Source: Bacillota bacterium
GTDB lineage: Bacteria > Bacillota > Clostridia > Acetivibrionales > DSM-1351
NCBI GenBank assembly: GCA_023390335.1
Contig: JAEWCZ010000024.1
Location: 246,837 to 310,836, forward strand
Reading direction: 5' to 3'
DNA length: 64,000 nt
Position 1 is the first letter of the stretch. The number at the start of each line of letters is the position of its first letter. Under the pieces are notes generated by a model. It saw only the letters and a list, made by a program, of their open reading frames with translations, made no database searches and had not been told where the DNA came from. The position numbers and the translations under genes were made by a program. Positions 50,560-58,860 of this stretch are shown piece by piece.

Positions 50560-50967
50560 ATGAATAATGTCAGTCTTGTGGGAAGGTTAACAAAAGATGT
50601 TGATCTTAGGTACACAACTAAAAAAATGAGAGCGGTAGGGTCATTTACGCTAGCTGTGGATCGGGACCCTAGAAAGGTAACAAATGACAAAACTGCAGAT
50701 TTTATACCGGTAGTTACATGGGGTAAAACAGCAGAGTTTGCAAGCAAGTACTTCTCAAAGGGGCATCGTATAGCCCTTCAGGGAAGTATACATACCAGAG
50801 TATGGGAAGATGAAGATAAAAACAGGCACTATGTTACTGAAGTTGTCGCAGACAGAGTATTTTTTGCAGATGCCAAGCAAAGGGATTTCGATGAAACTGA
50901 GAATGATGATTTGAAAGAGGATAAATATGAGCAGGAAATAGAAGATTTGGAAGAAGAGGTTCTTTGA
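50560..50967 (+). CDS. Single-stranded DNA-binding protein (second-type Ssb)
   Basis: OB-fold ssDNA-binding protein, 135 residues. N-terminal NNVSLVGRLTKDVDLRYT and the core FIPVVTWGKTAEFASKYFSKG with WEDEDKNRHYVTEVVADRVFF match Ssb. The acidic C-terminus (DDLKEDKYEQEIEDLEEEVL) lacks the DDIPF-type tip that recruits partner proteins, so it may be an accessory Ssb rather than the replication one. GAAGGAGG precedes the ATG. It occupies the place where Bacillus has spoVB. Confidence 0.88.
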   Translation: MNNVSLVGRLTKDVDLRYTTKKMRAVGSFTLAVDRDPRKVTNDKTADFIPVVTWGKTAEFASKYFSKGHRIALQGSIHTRVWEDEDKNRHYVTEVVADRVFFADAKQRDFDETENDDLKEDKYEQEIEDLEEEVL

Positions 50968-51090
50968 GGATGATTTAATTTATATTATTTTTTCGTTTGT
51001 ATCTGTCGTGGTTATAATACTAAAAATGTAGTATAATAACAAGAAAAGGAAAATTACACGAACGCCGCGACAGGCAATTGGAGAATTAAT

Positions 51091-51885
51091 ATGAACGAAG
51101 GTAAACTAGATAGATTAATAGACATTATGAAGACTCTGCGAAGCGAGAACGGCTGTCCTTGGGATCGTGAGCAGACCTATGAAAGTTTAAAGAGGTATTT
51201 TATAGAGGAAACGTATGAGTACCTTGAAGCAGTTGATTTAAACGATAAAAAGAAGATGGTTGAAGAACTTGGAGACGTACTTCTACAAGTTGTCTTTCAT
51301 GGAGTTATAGCAGCGGAGAACGGAGATTTCACCATGGAGTATGTAATCAACGGAATTTGTGACAAGCTTATTCACCGTCACCCTCACGTTTTTGGAAATG
51401 TAAAGGCAGATACCTCTGACGAGGTTCTTGAGAACTGGGAGGAAATTAAGAAAAAGGAAAAGGGATTGGTAAACCAAGCCTCAGTACTCCAAGATGTTCC
51501 GAAAAATCTGCCTGCACTGATGAGAAGCTATAAAGTTCAGCAAAAGGCAGCGCAAGTGGGATTTGACTGGGATAATACTTCGGATGTATTTGCAAAAATA
51601 AGAGAAGAAATAGATGAATTAGAGCAGGAAGTGAAAACTGCAAATAAATCCGCTATAGAAGAAGAAATGGGAGATGTATTTTTCTCAGTAGTAAATTTAT
51701 CACGTTTTTGCAAAGTCCATCCTGAATTATCGCTAACCCAATCTACCAATAAATTTATAAAAAGATTTGAGTATATAGAGAAGAGAGCAGCGGAACTTGG
51801 AAAAAATTTAAATGATATGACTCTTTCTGAGATGGATGACCTATGGAATGAGGCCAAAATGAATAAATGTGAGGAAAATGGATAA
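51091..51885 (+). CDS. mazG: Nucleoside triphosphate pyrophosphohydrolase MazG
   Basis: Hydrolyses (d)NTPs to monophosphates, a house-cleaning role; cytosolic, 264 residues. Two MazG repeats: the first with the metal-binding pattern EETYEYLEA ... MVEELGDVLLQVVFH (~33-70), the second with EIDELEQEV ... IEEEMGDVFFSVVNL (~170-205). The N-terminal tetrapyrrole-methylase domain of Bacillus YabN is absent. Weak TTGGAGAA before the ATG. It precedes hup, matching the yabN-yabO order. Confidence 0.94.
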   Translation: MNEGKLDRLIDIMKTLRSENGCPWDREQTYESLKRYFIEETYEYLEAVDLNDKKKMVEELGDVLLQVVFHGVIAAENGDFTMEYVINGICDKLIHRHPHVFGNVKADTSDEVLENWEEIKKKEKGLVNQASVLQDVPKNLPALMRSYKVQQKAAQVGFDWDNTSDVFAKIREEIDELEQEVKTANKSAIEEEMGDVFFSVVNLSRFCKVHPELSLTQSTNKFIKRFEYIEKRAAELGKNLNDMTLSEMDDLWNEAKMNKCEENG

Positions 51886-51921
51886 AATCATAGTGTAGTA
51901 ACCAAATGGGAGGAATTACTA

Positions 51922-52197
51922 ATGAATAAATCTGAATTAGTAGACAAAATGGCAGAGAAGTCAGGACTTTCAAAGAAAGACTCTGATAAGGCGTTGAATG
52001 CAATGCTGGAAAGCGTAGAAGAAGCTTTAACTGAGGGAGACAAGGTTCAACTTATTGGTTTTGGATCATTCGAAGTAAAGCAGAGAGCAGCCAGAAAGGG
52101 TAGAAACCCGCAAACAATGGAAGAAATAAATATTCCGGAGAGTAAAGCTCCTGTATTTAAGGCTGGTAAAGACTTAAAGGAAATGATTAACAAATAG
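51922..52197 (+). CDS. hup: HU-type DNA-binding protein
   Basis: Nucleoid protein bending DNA as a dimer, 91 residues. N-terminal MNKSELVDKMAEKSGLSKKDSDKALNAML-type helices shown in part by KSGLSKKDSDKAL, then GFGSFEVKQRAARKGRNPQT, the DNA-embracing arm. GGGAGGA precedes the ATG. It lies 36 bp after mazG, probably the same operon. Confidence 0.97.
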   Translation: MNKSELVDKMAEKSGLSKKDSDKALNAMLESVEEALTEGDKVQLIGFGSFEVKQRAARKGRNPQTMEEINIPESKAPVFKAGKDLKEMINK

Positions 52198-52333
52198 TAC
52201 CTAACGAGTTTCAGCATGGGAAGCAATAGTCAGGCTTTCCATGTTGAACTTGTACTTCCTTTTAACCGTATTACTGGACAATGAGATTGGTATAGCTACC
52301 ATTGGATACATATCAGAAATGTGGAGGGTCAAA

Positions 52334-52573
52334 ATGAGAATAGACAAGTACTTAAAAGTCAGCAGATTAATCAAAAGGCGTACTGTTGCCAATGAGGTTT
52401 GTGAGCAGGGGCGTGTGAAAATAAATGATAGAGTAGCCAAACCCGGTTCTGAAGTAAAAGTCGGAGATATAATAGAAATTCAATTTGGAAACAACTTAAC
52501 TAAATTAGAAATAACACGTATAACCGAACATGTTGCAAAAGATGATGCAAAGGAAATGTACGTTTTAAAATAA
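52334..52573 (+). CDS. rqcP: S4-domain RNA-binding protein RqcP (YabO)
   Basis: 79-residue S4 protein that works with RqcH in ribosome-associated quality control (alanine tailing). Residues 1-60 are the S4 fold: MRIDKYLKVSRLIKRRTVANEVCEQG, with the motif GRVKINDRVAKPGSEVKVGD. GGAGGG is six bases before ATG 52334; an upstream in-frame ATG at 52241 was rejected because it adds unrelated residues. Part of the conserved hup-rqcP-yabP-yabQ-divIC-yabR run. Confidence 0.94.
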   Translation: MRIDKYLKVSRLIKRRTVANEVCEQGRVKINDRVAKPGSEVKVGDIIEIQFGNNLTKLEITRITEHVAKDDAKEMYVLK

Positions 52574-52585
52574 TCAGTAGAATAT

Positions 52586-52628
52586 AAAGGGTTTAATCTA
52601 CCGTAAGAGGTGGGTTAAATCCTTTTTT
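52586..52628 (+). terminator. Terminator after rqcP
   Basis: AAAGGGTTTAA and CTACC pair with GGT-G and TTAAATCCTTT, followed by T's; imperfect stem. It separates rqcP from the spore genes yabP-yabQ. Confidence 0.7.
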
Positions 52629-52703
52629 AATGTTCTTTTTCATTTTGTACAGGCATATATAATTAATGGGATTTATGCAAGATACAATAGGGAGGCCGGA
52701 TTT

Positions 52704-52988
52704 ATGGAAGAGAAAAAAACTATTAAACCTATGAATCAAACTATAACCCTTGATAATAGGGAGAAGTTAAGTGTAACCGGGGTGATTGATGTTGAAAGCT
52801 TTAATGAAGAAAGTATTATAGCTGTAACTGATTTAGGCGTTCTTATTATCCGGGGAACAGAACTTCATATTAACAAACTGAACCTTGATTCTAATGAGCT
52901 TGTTGTGGATGGAGATATTTTCTCACTTGAATACAGCGATGGGGAGACCGGCAAGTCTAAGTCCTTTTTCGGCAAGATGTTTAAATAA
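52704..52988 (+). CDS. yabP: Sporulation protein YabP
   Basis: 94-residue spore-cortex protein with YabQ. The recognisable core is NQTITLDNREKLSVTGVIDVESFNEE ... TDLGVLIIRGTELHINKLNLDSNELVVDGDI, seen here in segments. No signal peptide. GGGAGG precedes the ATG. It is 23 bp before yabQ and presumably expressed in the mother cell, as in Bacillus. Confidence 0.94.
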   Translation: MEEKKTIKPMNQTITLDNREKLSVTGVIDVESFNEESIIAVTDLGVLIIRGTELHINKLNLDSNELVVDGDIFSLEYSDGETGKSKSFFGKMFK

Positions 52989-53011
52989 AATATAAAGGCT
53001 TGTGGTACTAA

Positions 53012-53551
53012 ATGAGTTTAATTGTTGAACAGGTATACATATTTTTTTATGCCGTTTTGGCGGGTGGTATTTTAGCTTTTTTATATGATATTTTAAGAAT
53101 AAAAAGAAGAGCAATTAAAACAAATGTTGTAATATTAAGCCTAGAGGACTTAATTTACTGGCTATTGGCAGCTATTATAGTCTTTTTAACCGTATATAAC
53201 AGTAATGACGGACAGATGAGAGGGTTTATATTTCTAGGAAATATACTTGGGGTTACAATATATTTATCTCTCTTTAGTAGGATTGTAATTGCCTCTTCAA
53301 TGATGATTATTAATTTTATAAAAAAAGTATTTCTTTTCATCTGGAAGGTAGTAACTTATCCTTTCAGATTAATTTTCAAGATTTTATCAGTACCGTTAAG
53401 GTTTGTAGGACGATGTTTTGGGAAATTGGGCAGACTATTATTCCGGATATTAGGAAAAGCAGCGCATAAGGCAAAAGGGGTAGCAAGTAACAGAATTAAA
53501 AAAGTAAAGGTTTGGGGCAGATTTAAAAGAAAAGTTCGAAAAAAGAGTTAA
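53012..53551 (+). CDS. yabQ: Spore cortex biosynthesis protein YabQ
   Basis: Membrane protein needed for spore cortex formation, 179 residues. Hydrophobic helices at ~8-30 (IFFYAVLAGGILAFLYDIL), ~45-63 and ~70-105, then a long basic tail (KAAHKAKGVASNRIKKVK). FLYDILRIKRR is the family motif. Short ribosome-binding site before the ATG. Directly after yabP. Confidence 0.92.
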   Translation: MSLIVEQVYIFFYAVLAGGILAFLYDILRIKRRAIKTNVVILSLEDLIYWLLAAIIVFLTVYNSNDGQMRGFIFLGNILGVTIYLSLFSRIVIASSMMIINFIKKVFLFIWKVVTYPFRLIFKILSVPLRFVGRCFGKLGRLLFRILGKAAHKAKGVASNRIKKVKVWGRFKRKVRKKS

Positions 53552-53628
53552 TGTTGAAGGAGTTTTAGCCGACATATAGAATATAACAAATAAAACATAT
53601 CAATGACTATATCTTACGAGGAAAGACA

Positions 53629-53907
53629 ATGAAAAAACAAAAGAAATTCAGAGTATGGACGTTTATATTAATTGCTGCCTTTTGCTACTTTGTATTTACC
53701 GTTTACCGTCAACAATCTTTGTTGGAGGTAGGTAATTCAAAGCTATCTTCTTTAAAAGCGAACATTCATTCTGAGGAAGTAAAAAAGCAGCAACTGGAGA
53801 AACAGAAGTCTCTGATAAATACAGATGAATTTGCTGAAAAGATTGCAAGAGATAAGCTTGGGTATGTTAAAGACGGTGAGAAAATTTACATAGACACCAA
53901 TAAGTAA
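53629..53907 (+). CDS. divIC: DivIC/FtsB-type septum formation initiator
   Basis: Bitopic division protein, 92 residues: basic cytosolic start (MKKQKKFRVW), one membrane helix (~9-27), then an external coiled coil (~30-65, SLKANIHSEEVKKQQLEKQ) and the FAEKIARDKLGYVKDGEKIY tail typical of the family. GAGGAAAG precedes the ATG. Conserved position between yabQ and yabR. Confidence 0.94.
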   Translation: MKKQKKFRVWTFILIAAFCYFVFTVYRQQSLLEVGNSKLSSLKANIHSEEVKKQQLEKQKSLINTDEFAEKIARDKLGYVKDGEKIYIDTNK

Positions 53908-54026
53908 CTATTGCTTGACGGATTATATCATATGATATATAATCGAATTGCTTTTATGCATTGTACGGTATTCCGTACAATATGATTGCTTATCTATGGC
54001 TGTTGTTGAGGAGGATTTCTGATTTT

Positions 54027-54458
54027 ATGCCACTTGAAGTAGGTAAGATAGTTGAGGGTAAAGTGACTGGTATTACAGCATTTGGAGCATTTATCCAACT
54101 ACCCGAAGGAAAAACAGGACTTGTTCATATCTCTGAAGTAGCTCAAGAATACGTTAAAGATGTCAGTGCTCATCTTAAAGAAAATCAGATGGTAAAAGTA
54201 AAAGTTTTATCTATTGATGCCAATGGTAAGGTAAGTCTGTCCATCAAGAAGGCTATGGAAGAACGTCCTACTGTACCTAAATCCAGACCGCCAGTTGAGG
54301 TTGACTGGAACACAGGGAAAAACAATGTCTCTAATGGTTCCTTTGAAGATCGTTTAGCTAAATTTATGAAGGACAGCGATGAAAAATTGCATGACCTGAA
54401 AAAAAGTGTTGAATCCAAACGCGGCAGTAGTGGATATAGAAAATCTGCACAATACTAA
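54027..54458 (+). CDS. yabR: S1-domain RNA-binding protein YabR
   Basis: 143 residues. Residues ~1-75 are an S1 RNA-binding domain (EVGKIVEGKVTGITAFGAFIQL ... GLVHISEVA, then VKVKVLSIDANGKVSLSIKKA, seen in segments). The rest is a charged low-complexity tail. GAGGAGG precedes ATG 54027; an in-frame ATG at 53961 was rejected for lack of a site. Role probably ribosome-associated. Last gene of the conserved run. Confidence 0.92.
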   Translation: MPLEVGKIVEGKVTGITAFGAFIQLPEGKTGLVHISEVAQEYVKDVSAHLKENQMVKVKVLSIDANGKVSLSIKKAMEERPTVPKSRPPVEVDWNTGKNNVSNGSFEDRLAKFMKDSDEKLHDLKKSVESKRGSSGYRKSAQY

Positions 54459-54552
54459 ATTGCATGACTAATTTAAAAAAATGGACAAATAGGTGTTGAC
54501 ACCTGACAGCATATAGTATTATAATAAGCTAGTCGCCGGTTGATATTGATAT

Positions 54553-54641
54553 GCCGAAGTGGCGGAACTGGCAGACGCACAGGACTTAAAATCCTGCGGG
54601 ACTAACCTCCCGTACCGGTTCGATTCCGGTCTTCGGCACCA
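54553..54641 (+). tRNA. tRNA-Leu (anticodon TAA)
   Basis: Acceptor stem GCCGAAG/CTTCGGC, anticodon loop in GGACTTAAAATCC (TAA), long variable arm, T-loop GGTTCGATTCC, and encoded CCA end. Confidence 0.96.
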
Positions 54642-54644
54642 AAT

Positions 54645-54676
54645 AAAGGATTGAGATAATAATCTCAGTCCTTTAT
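54645..54676 (+). terminator. Terminator after tRNA-Leu
   Basis: AAAGGATTGAGAT pairs with ATCTCAGTCCTTT, followed by a T-rich stretch. Confidence 0.85.
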
Positions 54677-54740
54677 TTATTTTCTGGAAAATGCCATTGA
54701 AATAATTTGAATTATGTAAACAAAATTAGAGATGTAATTT

Positions 54741-55067
54741 CTACACTTTATTTTTTAAATAATTTGCATAGTTGAACAATTCTTTTTTGGCTTCCTCATT
54801 TAGAGAAGCATACACTTCTGTAAGTTCCTTTGTACTTAGTTCCGGCTGCTTTGTATCAGTAAGTCCTCCAAGCCAATCAAGGCTTACGTTGAATTTTTCG
54901 GAAATTAATATAGCGAGACTCATAGGTACATCTCTAGTCTCTTTTTCATTTTCTCCTTCATATCTATAAACAGAACTTCTGTGAATACCAAGTATTTTTG
55001 CAAATTCATCAACTGAAAAACCTAGAGATGTTCTCAGCTCTTTTATTCTTTCATTGATAGATGCCAT
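54741..55067 (-). CDS. XRE-family repressor of the tail-sheath island
   Basis: 108 residues. Residues ~1-70 are an XRE helix-turn-helix (IKELRTSLGFSVDEFAKILGIHRSSVYRYE). The C-terminal helices (LSTKELTEVYASLNEEAKKELFNYANYL) resemble phage CI-type oligomerisation tails. AGGAGGG precedes the ATG at 55067; the in-frame ATG at 55163 extends over the operator region and was rejected. It is divergent from the ArpU-like gene, with repeated TTGTTCCC motifs in between, so it probably represses that gene and itself. Confidence 0.82.
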   Translation of the reverse strand: MASINERIKELRTSLGFSVDEFAKILGIHRSSVYRYEGENEKETRDVPMSLAILISEKFNVSLDWLGGLTDTKQPELSTKELTEVYASLNEEAKKELFNYANYLKNKV

Positions 55068-55104
55068 TTTTAACCCTCCTGCGTAAGTCGTAACAATTAT
55101 ATTA

Positions 55105-55270
55105 TACAACTTTTGTTCCCAAATGCAAATTTTATTTTCCATTTGGAGACTTTTTATTGACATTGGTAAATCATGGTGATATTATTTTATTGTTCCCAAT
55201 AAGAGACAATATTATATTGAGTACATTTCATTATAGATTATTTTAAACAACTTGTTCCCGAATGGGAATA
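55105..55270. promoter_or_regulatory. Operator cluster of the island repressor
   Basis: The motif TTGTTCCC occurs at ~55108, ~55191 and ~55252, the last within the dyad GTTCCC-GAAT-GGGAAT; a related TTTCC-ATTT-GGAGA is at ~55137. Likely XRE repressor sites in the divergent promoter region. Confidence 0.55.
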
Positions 55271-55305
55271 ACGAAGAGACTAAATTATATAAAGAGGAGA
55301 GTAAT

Positions 55306-55770
55306 ATGTTAAAAGAAGAGTTAGGACAGATAATGAAGTTAAAGAAAGAAATAAAGCAGTTAAATGAAAAACTTCATGAACTAAGCTATGGAGACAACGG
55401 GATAATTGTTACAGACAAAGTAAGAGGAAGTATGTCTCAATTTCCATATCTACCAATGTCCTTTACAATTATAGGACGTGAGGAAATGTCTGAGGAATGT
55501 ATTAAAGAGAGGAATGAGCTTGGAGTTAAAATAAGAATTAAAACACAGAGCCTTATGGGAAAAATCAATAAGGCCTATGAATTCATAGACAGTATTGAGG
55601 ATAGTACCGTAAGACAGATAATGGTTTACCGCTACATAGACGGATTGACCTGGGAGCAGATCGGAGAATATATGAGTTACTCATGGGAGACCGTAAGAAA
55701 AAAACATGATAAATTTCTAAAAACAATACCAATCAATACCAATAATTGTGAAGTAAAATATTATTTGTAG
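55306..55770 (+). CDS. ArpU-like phage late-gene regulator / sigma-like protein
   Basis: 154 residues. An N-terminal coiled coil (GQIMKLKKEIKQLNEKL) precedes a C-terminal sigma-4-like helix-turn-helix: RQIMVYRYIDGLTWEQIGEYMSYSWETVRKKHDKFL. This matches the ArpU/RinA-type phage activators found before packaging and tail genes. GAGGAGAG precedes ATG 55306; a TTG at 55252 lies in an operator and was rejected. It probably activates the tail-sheath gene 120 bp downstream. Confidence 0.75.
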   Translation: MLKEELGQIMKLKKEIKQLNEKLHELSYGDNGIIVTDKVRGSMSQFPYLPMSFTIIGREEMSEECIKERNELGVKIRIKTQSLMGKINKAYEFIDSIEDSTVRQIMVYRYIDGLTWEQIGEYMSYSWETVRKKHDKFLKTIPINTNNCEVKYYL

Positions 55771-55893
55771 GAAGTAAAAATATTCCAAAAGAACTAAAGT
55801 TGAATGGAGAGCGGATAATATTCGGCTCCTTTTTTGTTCCTAATAAATAAAAATCTTGATGAAACAAATTTTTGAAAGGAAGGGTGAATTAAC

Positions 55894-57195
55894 ATGACAT
55901 TTGGGGGTGGCACTGTTTTAAAACAAAACAAGGTATTATTCGGAAGCTACATTAATTTTGTAAGTACATCAAGGGCAACCGCAGCACCTAGTGAAAGGGG
56001 ATATGCTGCAATGCCGCTGATTCTTGACTGGGGCGTTGACGGAGAGGTTTTCAAGGTTGAAGCAGACAGCTTCCAGAGGGATTCACTGAAGATTTTTGGT
56101 TATGACTCAAAGGATGAGAAATTAAAAGGTCTCAGAGATTTATTCAGGCATATAAGAGCCGGATATTTCTACAAACTCAATACAGGGCAGAAGGCCTCAT
56201 GTAAATATGCTACTGCAAAATATACAGGAGCAAGAGGCAATGACCTTAAAATTGTTATTGTACAGCATGGTAGCCATGCAAGCAAATTTGATGTACAGAC
56301 ATTCTTGGGAACTAACATAGTGGACTCCCAAACGGTTGCAAGTATGGCTGAATTGATTTCTAATGATTTTGTTGATTTTATAGTTGGTGATATTGCCTTA
56401 ACAAGCGGCATACAACTGATTGGTGGAACCAGCGGCGAAAATATTGCAGTGGAGGATTACCGGACTTTTATGGACAAGATTGAGAACTATTCATTTAATG
56501 CTCTTGGATGTCTGGAAACATCACCTGAGGTAACAGACCTGTTTGTTGAGTTCACAAAAAGAATGAGGGATAAGTGGGGTGTTAAGTTCCAGACGGTTCT
56601 TTACAGAACACCGGCAGATTACGAAGGCATTATCAATGTTCAGAACGATGTTGTAGGTGAAATTACCCCGTCAGCACTGGTATACTGGATAACAGGCATC
56701 TCAGCAGGCTGTCCGGTAAATAAGAGCAACACAAACAAGGTATATGACGGTGAGCTTACCGTTAATGTTAATTTCAGGCAAAGCGAGCTTGAAGCTGCCA
56801 GATCGGAAGGTAAATTTATTCTTCACCGGGTTGAGGCTGACATACATATATTAGAGGATATCAACAGTTTTGTATCTTACACGGATGACAAGAATAGCGA
56901 TTTCGGAAGAAATCAGACAGTCAGGGTTCTTGATCAGATTGCAAATGATATTGCTGTTCTGTTTAACACTAAATACAACTGCAATGTTCCAAATGATGTA
57001 GTCGGAAGAATTTCCTTCTGGAATGACGTTGTAAAACATCATCAGGAGCTTCAAAGCATAAGAGCCATTGAAAACTTTAAGCCTAAAGATGTTGTTATTG
57101 CAAAGGGAAACAGCAAAAGGGCCATAGTAATTCAGAATGCTGTTACCATTATGAATTCTATGAAACAGCTTTATATGACAACGGTTGTACGATAA
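55894..57195 (+). CDS. Phage tail sheath protein (XkdK-like)
   Basis: 433 residues, the contractile-tail sheath subunit of Myoviridae and PBSX-like tails. Recognised by the N-terminal FVSTSRATAAPSERGYAAMPL, the central GARGNDLKIVI and the C-terminal conserved block RVLDQIANDIAVLF ... GRISFWNDVVKHHQEL. GAAAGGAAGG precedes the ATG. No tube, baseplate, tape-measure or capsid gene is next to it, which is unusual because sheath and tube genes normally adjoin. It looks complete, with no frameshift, so it may be kept for another use or be a recent remnant. Confidence 0.9.
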   Translation: MTFGGGTVLKQNKVLFGSYINFVSTSRATAAPSERGYAAMPLILDWGVDGEVFKVEADSFQRDSLKIFGYDSKDEKLKGLRDLFRHIRAGYFYKLNTGQKASCKYATAKYTGARGNDLKIVIVQHGSHASKFDVQTFLGTNIVDSQTVASMAELISNDFVDFIVGDIALTSGIQLIGGTSGENIAVEDYRTFMDKIENYSFNALGCLETSPEVTDLFVEFTKRMRDKWGVKFQTVLYRTPADYEGIINVQNDVVGEITPSALVYWITGISAGCPVNKSNTNKVYDGELTVNVNFRQSELEAARSEGKFILHRVEADIHILEDINSFVSYTDDKNSDFGRNQTVRVLDQIANDIAVLFNTKYNCNVPNDVVGRISFWNDVVKHHQELQSIRAIENFKPKDVVIAKGNSKRAIVIQNAVTIMNSMKQLYMTTVVR

Positions 57196-57486
57196 TTTCG
57201 CTCCATACTCCTGTTTCTTATTTACAACTGGTAGGCACATTATCAAAATCTTATAGGAAATTCACGTCCGGTAATTTGAGGTATTTATCTTTAAATCTTA
57301 TCTCCAAAATTCTTCATGTTTTGATACGATATACTTGTTCCATTGTTAGTATCTGTTTATTTAAAAATAAACATTGAAAAAAGGGTTGAATCAAATTAAG
57401 AAGAGTATTATACTATTTAATAGAACATATGTTCTATTACGACAAGGAATAAGTGCGAGTACTAATTAATTGGAGGTAAACGGCTG

Positions 57487-57744
57487 ATGGGAGACCAAAG
57501 CAGGGGTAAATTAATTGACAATATCATAGAAGGCAGAATCACTTCTGTATGCAATCGCGAATGTCTGAATACCAGTTACATGGAACTTCAGAATCAATTA
57601 ATTGAAACCAGAAAACGGATAACCGGGGATTTGCGTGACGACAAGCTAAGACTTCTGGAAACATACGATAAATTAAACAACGATATATCCGAATTAGTAT
57701 TCAAAGCATTATATATAGAAGGGTATAAGGATGGAAAGAGTTAG
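57487..57744 (+). CDS. DUF6809-like small helical protein
   Basis: 85 residues, charged and almost entirely helical: YMELQNQLIETRKRITGDLRDDKLRLLETYDKLNNDISELVFKA, ending YIEGYKDGKS. The pattern resembles DUF6809 proteins common in clostridial chromosomes and phages, as remembered; function unknown. GGAGG precedes the ATG. The 290 bp between it and the sheath gene hold no gene; a palindrome AGAACATATGTTCT (57422-57435) just upstream may be an operator. Confidence 0.55.
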   Translation: MGDQSRGKLIDNIIEGRITSVCNRECLNTSYMELQNQLIETRKRITGDLRDDKLRLLETYDKLNNDISELVFKALYIEGYKDGKS

Positions 57745-57832
57745 CAGCAGATTTATACCATTGTTATTATAGTACTTAATGCTATTTTATTGGAATGTTA
57801 TCACAAATCAAGTTAAACAACAATAAAATAAA

Positions 57833-57892
57833 AAGTACACCTCCAAAAGATATATTTTATCCTACCTTTGAGGGGTGTACTTAAGCTTATAT
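57833..57892. terminator. Terminator between the island and the cyclophilin gene
   Basis: AAGTACACCTC and CAAAAG pair with CTTTGAGG and GGTGTACTT around an AT-rich loop; convergent genes on both sides. Confidence 0.7.
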
Positions 57893-57915
57893 GATTTTGC
57901 CAATATGTTTTTTAA

Positions 57916-58542
57916 TTATTTTTCAAGAACTGTAACTTCCTTTATAACTACTTTTTCCGTAGGAAGTGAAACTTCACCCCGCATATTCGGGTTTGCTTTT
58001 ACAGGGGTACTTATTATTTTGTCCAAAGTTTCCTCACCACTTGTCAGCTTACCAAATGCAGCATAGTCGCCATCAAGCGTAGCTACTGTTCCATCCATTA
58101 TAAAAAACTGGCTGGATGCAGAATTAGGATCACCGCTTCTTGCCATAGATATAATACCCTTGGTATGTTTCAAAGTGTTCTGTGTAAAGCCATTTGAGCT
58201 GAATTCACCCTTTATGTTCTTGTCTGAACCTCCTGTACCGTCGCCCTTTGGATCACCGCCCTGTGCCATGAATCCTTTTATAATTCTGTGGAAGGTCAAA
58301 CCGGTATAAAAACCGGATTCTGCTAACGAAACAAAGTTTTTTACTGTTTCGGGAGCGTATTCGGGATACAGCTCAAAAGTCATTTTATCTCCATTTTCCA
58401 TTTCAAATTGAATTTTGGGATGACCGGAAGGTTGGTTTGAGCTTCCCTGTGATCCCGGCTTACCGCAACCGGAAAGTATTGTGGTAAATATAAGTCCGGC
58501 AATTATGAAAAAAGCTGCCTTTTTAAAAAGGTTTTTAAACAT
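57916..58542 (-). CDS. Cyclophilin-type peptidyl-prolyl isomerase lipoprotein
   Basis: 208 residues, extracytoplasmic. The signal peptide ends in the lipobox ILSGC (Cys 26), so it is membrane-anchored. Residues ~45-205 are the cyclophilin fold: APETVKNFVSLAESGFY, FHRIIKGFMAQGGDPKGDG (catalytic Arg), GIISMARSGDPNSASSQFFI and DGDYAAFGKL. Probably assists folding of exported proteins, beside the parvulin at 48370. GGAGG precedes the ATG. Confidence 0.94.
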   Translation of the reverse strand: MFKNLFKKAAFFIIAGLIFTTILSGCGKPGSQGSSNQPSGHPKIQFEMENGDKMTFELYPEYAPETVKNFVSLAESGFYTGLTFHRIIKGFMAQGGDPKGDGTGGSDKNIKGEFSSNGFTQNTLKHTKGIISMARSGDPNSASSQFFIMDGTVATLDGDYAAFGKLTSGEETLDKIISTPVKANPNMRGEVSLPTEKVVIKEVTVLEK

Positions 58543-58784
58543 TTTAAATCCTCCTATGTGTAATAACTTTTAAAAAAATCTAATCACATATAATTAAATA
58601 ACAAAATTGCGAAAAATGTATATACTTTTTGTAAATTTATTTAGAATATTGTCTCCATTTAGTTAATTTAAAATTCTATTAAAATAATGCTTGCAATTTT
58701 GAAAGTAATGTGTTAAATTATAATAGTTGTCGGCGGTAATGAATAAAACTTCTAACTGCTGAGCATACTTATAAATACAGTCAT

Positions 58785-58838
<54 letters not shown>

Positions 58839-58860
<22 letters not shown>

